Origin: Micromonospora andamanensis
GTDB lineage: Bacteria > Actinomycetota > Actinomycetes > Mycobacteriales > Micromonosporaceae
Length of the DNA: 49,028 nt
Reading direction: 5' to 3'
Assembly: GCF_016863495.1 (NCBI RefSeq)
Contig: NZ_BOOZ01000051.1
Span: 1-49,028 of the forward strand
A program made the position numbers and the translations under genes. Each line of letters starts with the position of its first letter. The first letter of the stretch is position 1. The notes under the pieces were generated by a model that ran no database searches, was not told the DNA's origin, and saw nothing but the letters and a program-made list of their open reading frames with translations. This document shows positions 47,593-49,028 of this stretch, one piece after another.

Positions 47593-49011
47593 ATGACGCC
47601 CGAGGAGTTCCGCCGGGCCGGCTACGCGGTGGTCGACTGGGTCGCCGACTACTGGGCCACGCTCGCTGAGCGTCCGGTGACCTCCCAGGACCCGCCCGGC
47701 ACGGTGGCCGCTGGGCTGCCGGCCGGACCGCCGACCCGGGGTGAGCCGATCGAGGCGGTCCTCGCCGACCTGGACAGGCTCGTGGCACCCGGGCTCACCC
47801 ACTGGCAGCATCCGGGCTTCTTCGGGTTCTTCCCGGCCAACACCTCGGGGCCGAGCGTGCTGGGCGACGTGGTCAGCGCCGGGCTGGGCGTGCAGGGCAT
47901 GCTGTGGGCCACCGGCCCGGCCTGCACCGAGTTGGAGACGGTGCTGCTCGACTGGCTGGCCGACCTGCTGGACCTGCCGGCGCGGTTCCGCTCCGCCGGT
48001 AGCGGCGGCGGTGTCATCCAGGACTCGGCCTCCTCGGCAACCCTGGTGGCCACCCTGATCGCGGTGCATCGGGCCGGCGGCGGCCGGTGGCGCCAGGCCG
48101 GCGTCGACAACCGCTACCGGGTGTACACCTCGACCGAGGGTCACTCGTCGGTGGAGAAGGCCGCCCGCATCGCGGGGCTCGGCGCCGACAGGGTGTGTCT
48201 GATCGCTGTGGATCCGGTGACCCGGGCGATGTCGCCGACCGCGCTGCGCGCCGCGATCGAGGCGGACCGGGCCGCCGGGGCGGTGCCCGCCCTGGTGGTG
48301 GCGACAGTCGGCACCACAAGCACCACGGCCGTGGACCCGCTGCCGGAGATCGGCCCGATCTGCGCCGAGCTGGGTGTCTTCCTGCACGTCGACGCCGCTT
48401 ACGCGGGTGCGGCGGCGGTCTGCCCGGAGTTGCGTTTCGGTCACGCCGGCCTGGAGTACGCCGACTCGTACTGCTTCGATCCGCACAAGTGGCTGCTCAC
48501 CGGCTTCGACTGCGACGCGTTCTGGGTGGCCGACGCGGGCGAGTTGGTCGAGGCGTTGACGGTACTGCCGGAGTACCTGCGCAACGCGGCCACCGACTCC
48601 GGGGCGGTGATCGACTACCGGGACTGGCAGGTGCCGCTGGGCCGGCGGTTCCGGGCGTTGAAGCTGTGGTTCGTGCTGCGCTGGTACGGCGTGGAGGGCC
48701 TGCGCGAGCACATCCGTCGAGGGGTGGCGCTGGCCGCCGGGTTCGCCGACCGGGTCCGTGCCGACGAGCGGTTCGAACTTGTCGCCGACCACCCGTACGC
48801 CCTTGTCTGTTTCCGGCTGCGCGGCCCGGACGGGCCGAACGAGCGGCTGCTGGCGGCGGTGAACGCCACCGGCCGGATCTACCTGACCCACACCCGGGTC
48901 GCCGGTCGGCACACGCTACGCCTCGCCGTAGGCGCCCCCCAGACCACCCAGACCCACGTCGACAAGGCCTGGGACCTGATCTCCCACACGGCGGATTCCC
49001 TCTCGAACTGA
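47593..49011 (+). CDS. Pyridoxal-dependent aromatic-L-amino-acid decarboxylase family protein
   Basis: 472 residues, group II PLP decarboxylase. H184 in S-T-E-G-H-S-S stacks on PLP, D267 in H-V-D-A-A-Y-A-G binds the pyridine nitrogen, and K299 in F-D-P-H-K-W forms the Schiff base. N-terminal HWQHPGFFGFFPANTS is typical of AADC (DOPA/tryptophan/tyrosine decarboxylases). The exact substrate is unknown. ATG 47593 is preferred (GGGTGG upstream); GTG 47581 would add four residues. The gene is complete, ending 17 bp before the window edge. Confidence 0.93.
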   Translation: MTPEEFRRAGYAVVDWVADYWATLAERPVTSQDPPGTVAAGLPAGPPTRGEPIEAVLADLDRLVAPGLTHWQHPGFFGFFPANTSGPSVLGDVVSAGLGVQGMLWATGPACTELETVLLDWLADLLDLPARFRSAGSGGGVIQDSASSATLVATLIAVHRAGGGRWRQAGVDNRYRVYTSTEGHSSVEKAARIAGLGADRVCLIAVDPVTRAMSPTALRAAIEADRAAGAVPALVVATVGTTSTTAVDPLPEIGPICAELGVFLHVDAAYAGAAAVCPELRFGHAGLEYADSYCFDPHKWLLTGFDCDAFWVADAGELVEALTVLPEYLRNAATDSGAVIDYRDWQVPLGRRFRALKLWFVLRWYGVEGLREHIRRGVALAAGFADRVRADERFELVADHPYALVCFRLRGPDGPNERLLAAVNATGRIYLTHTRVAGRHTLRLAVGAPQTTQTHVDKAWDLISHTADSLSN

Positions 49012-49028
49012 CCCCGAGCGACCCAATT

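Overview
The window is high-GC actinobacterial chromosome. Strong third-position GC bias, frequent GTG starts, purine-rich Shine-Dalgarno (SD) sites, a mycothiol-dependent isomerase family member, a DUF5753-type XRE regulator, PdtaR, an exonuclease-degenerate Pol I and the gene order point to Micromonosporaceae, most likely Micromonospora or a close relative. This assignment is inference, because no rRNA is present. No complete mobile element, CRISPR array or obvious biosynthetic cluster is visible. Most of the window is ordinary backbone with a few odd corners.

Layout. 1-5.2 kb: rsgA, a MDMPI-like gene and a metallo-beta-lactamase-fold hydrolase, an NTF2-like protein, a DedA protein, a cold-shock protein and a putative zinc peptidase. 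5.3-12.2 kb: a MarR regulator and a CocE-type hydrolase divergent from an MMPL exporter, a lytic transglycosylase lipoprotein, and a DedA protein fused to a PAP2-like domain that seems to have lost its active site. 12.3-19.7 kb: typA/bipA, a cytosolic beta-lactamase-like protein, a tyrosine phosphatase, a YkfC-like NlpC/P60 enzyme, TerC, an ABM monooxygenase and an XRE regulator. 19.7-33.6 kb: the conserved uvrB - coaE(-grpB) - rpsA - polA backbone, interrupted by an internally duplicated membrane protein, a methyltransferase, a tiny ORF coupled to a Uma2-type nuclease gene, a secreted phytase/esterase-like protein and a DUF2945/DUF3140 pair. 33.7-41.1 kb: the five-gene branched-chain amino-acid ABC operon livKHMGF, a beta-propeller-like lipoprotein and pdtaR. 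41.1-49 kb: a tRNA with a leucine CAA anticodon but a short variable loop, an HTH/LAGLIDADG protein 35 bp after it, a trans-sulfuration enzyme divergent from its Lrp-type regulator, an LLM flavin oxidoreductase, a CBM2-PL11 rhamnogalacturonan lyase and an aromatic amino-acid decarboxylase.

How the genes work together. Information-processing genes (rsgA, typA, uvrB, rpsA, polA, coaE) form the backbone. From memory, the order pdtaR...polA, rpsA, coaE...uvrB matches Mycobacterium tuberculosis (Rv1626-Rv1633). Peptidoglycan and envelope functions recur: lytic transglycosylase, putative M15-like peptidase, NlpC/P60, beta-lactamase-like and two DedA proteins. Three divergent or upstream regions carry inverted repeats that look like operators (MarR, Lrp, LacI-type). 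At least eight genes start 6-8 nt after a TANNNT box, the arrangement expected of leaderless actinobacterial transcripts.

The best candidates for something undescribed are the short-variable-loop tRNA-Leu(CAA)-like gene with its adjacent LAGLIDADG-type protein, the apparently dead PAP2 domain fused to DedA, and the leaderless 27-codon ORF coupled by ATGA to the Uma2 gene.
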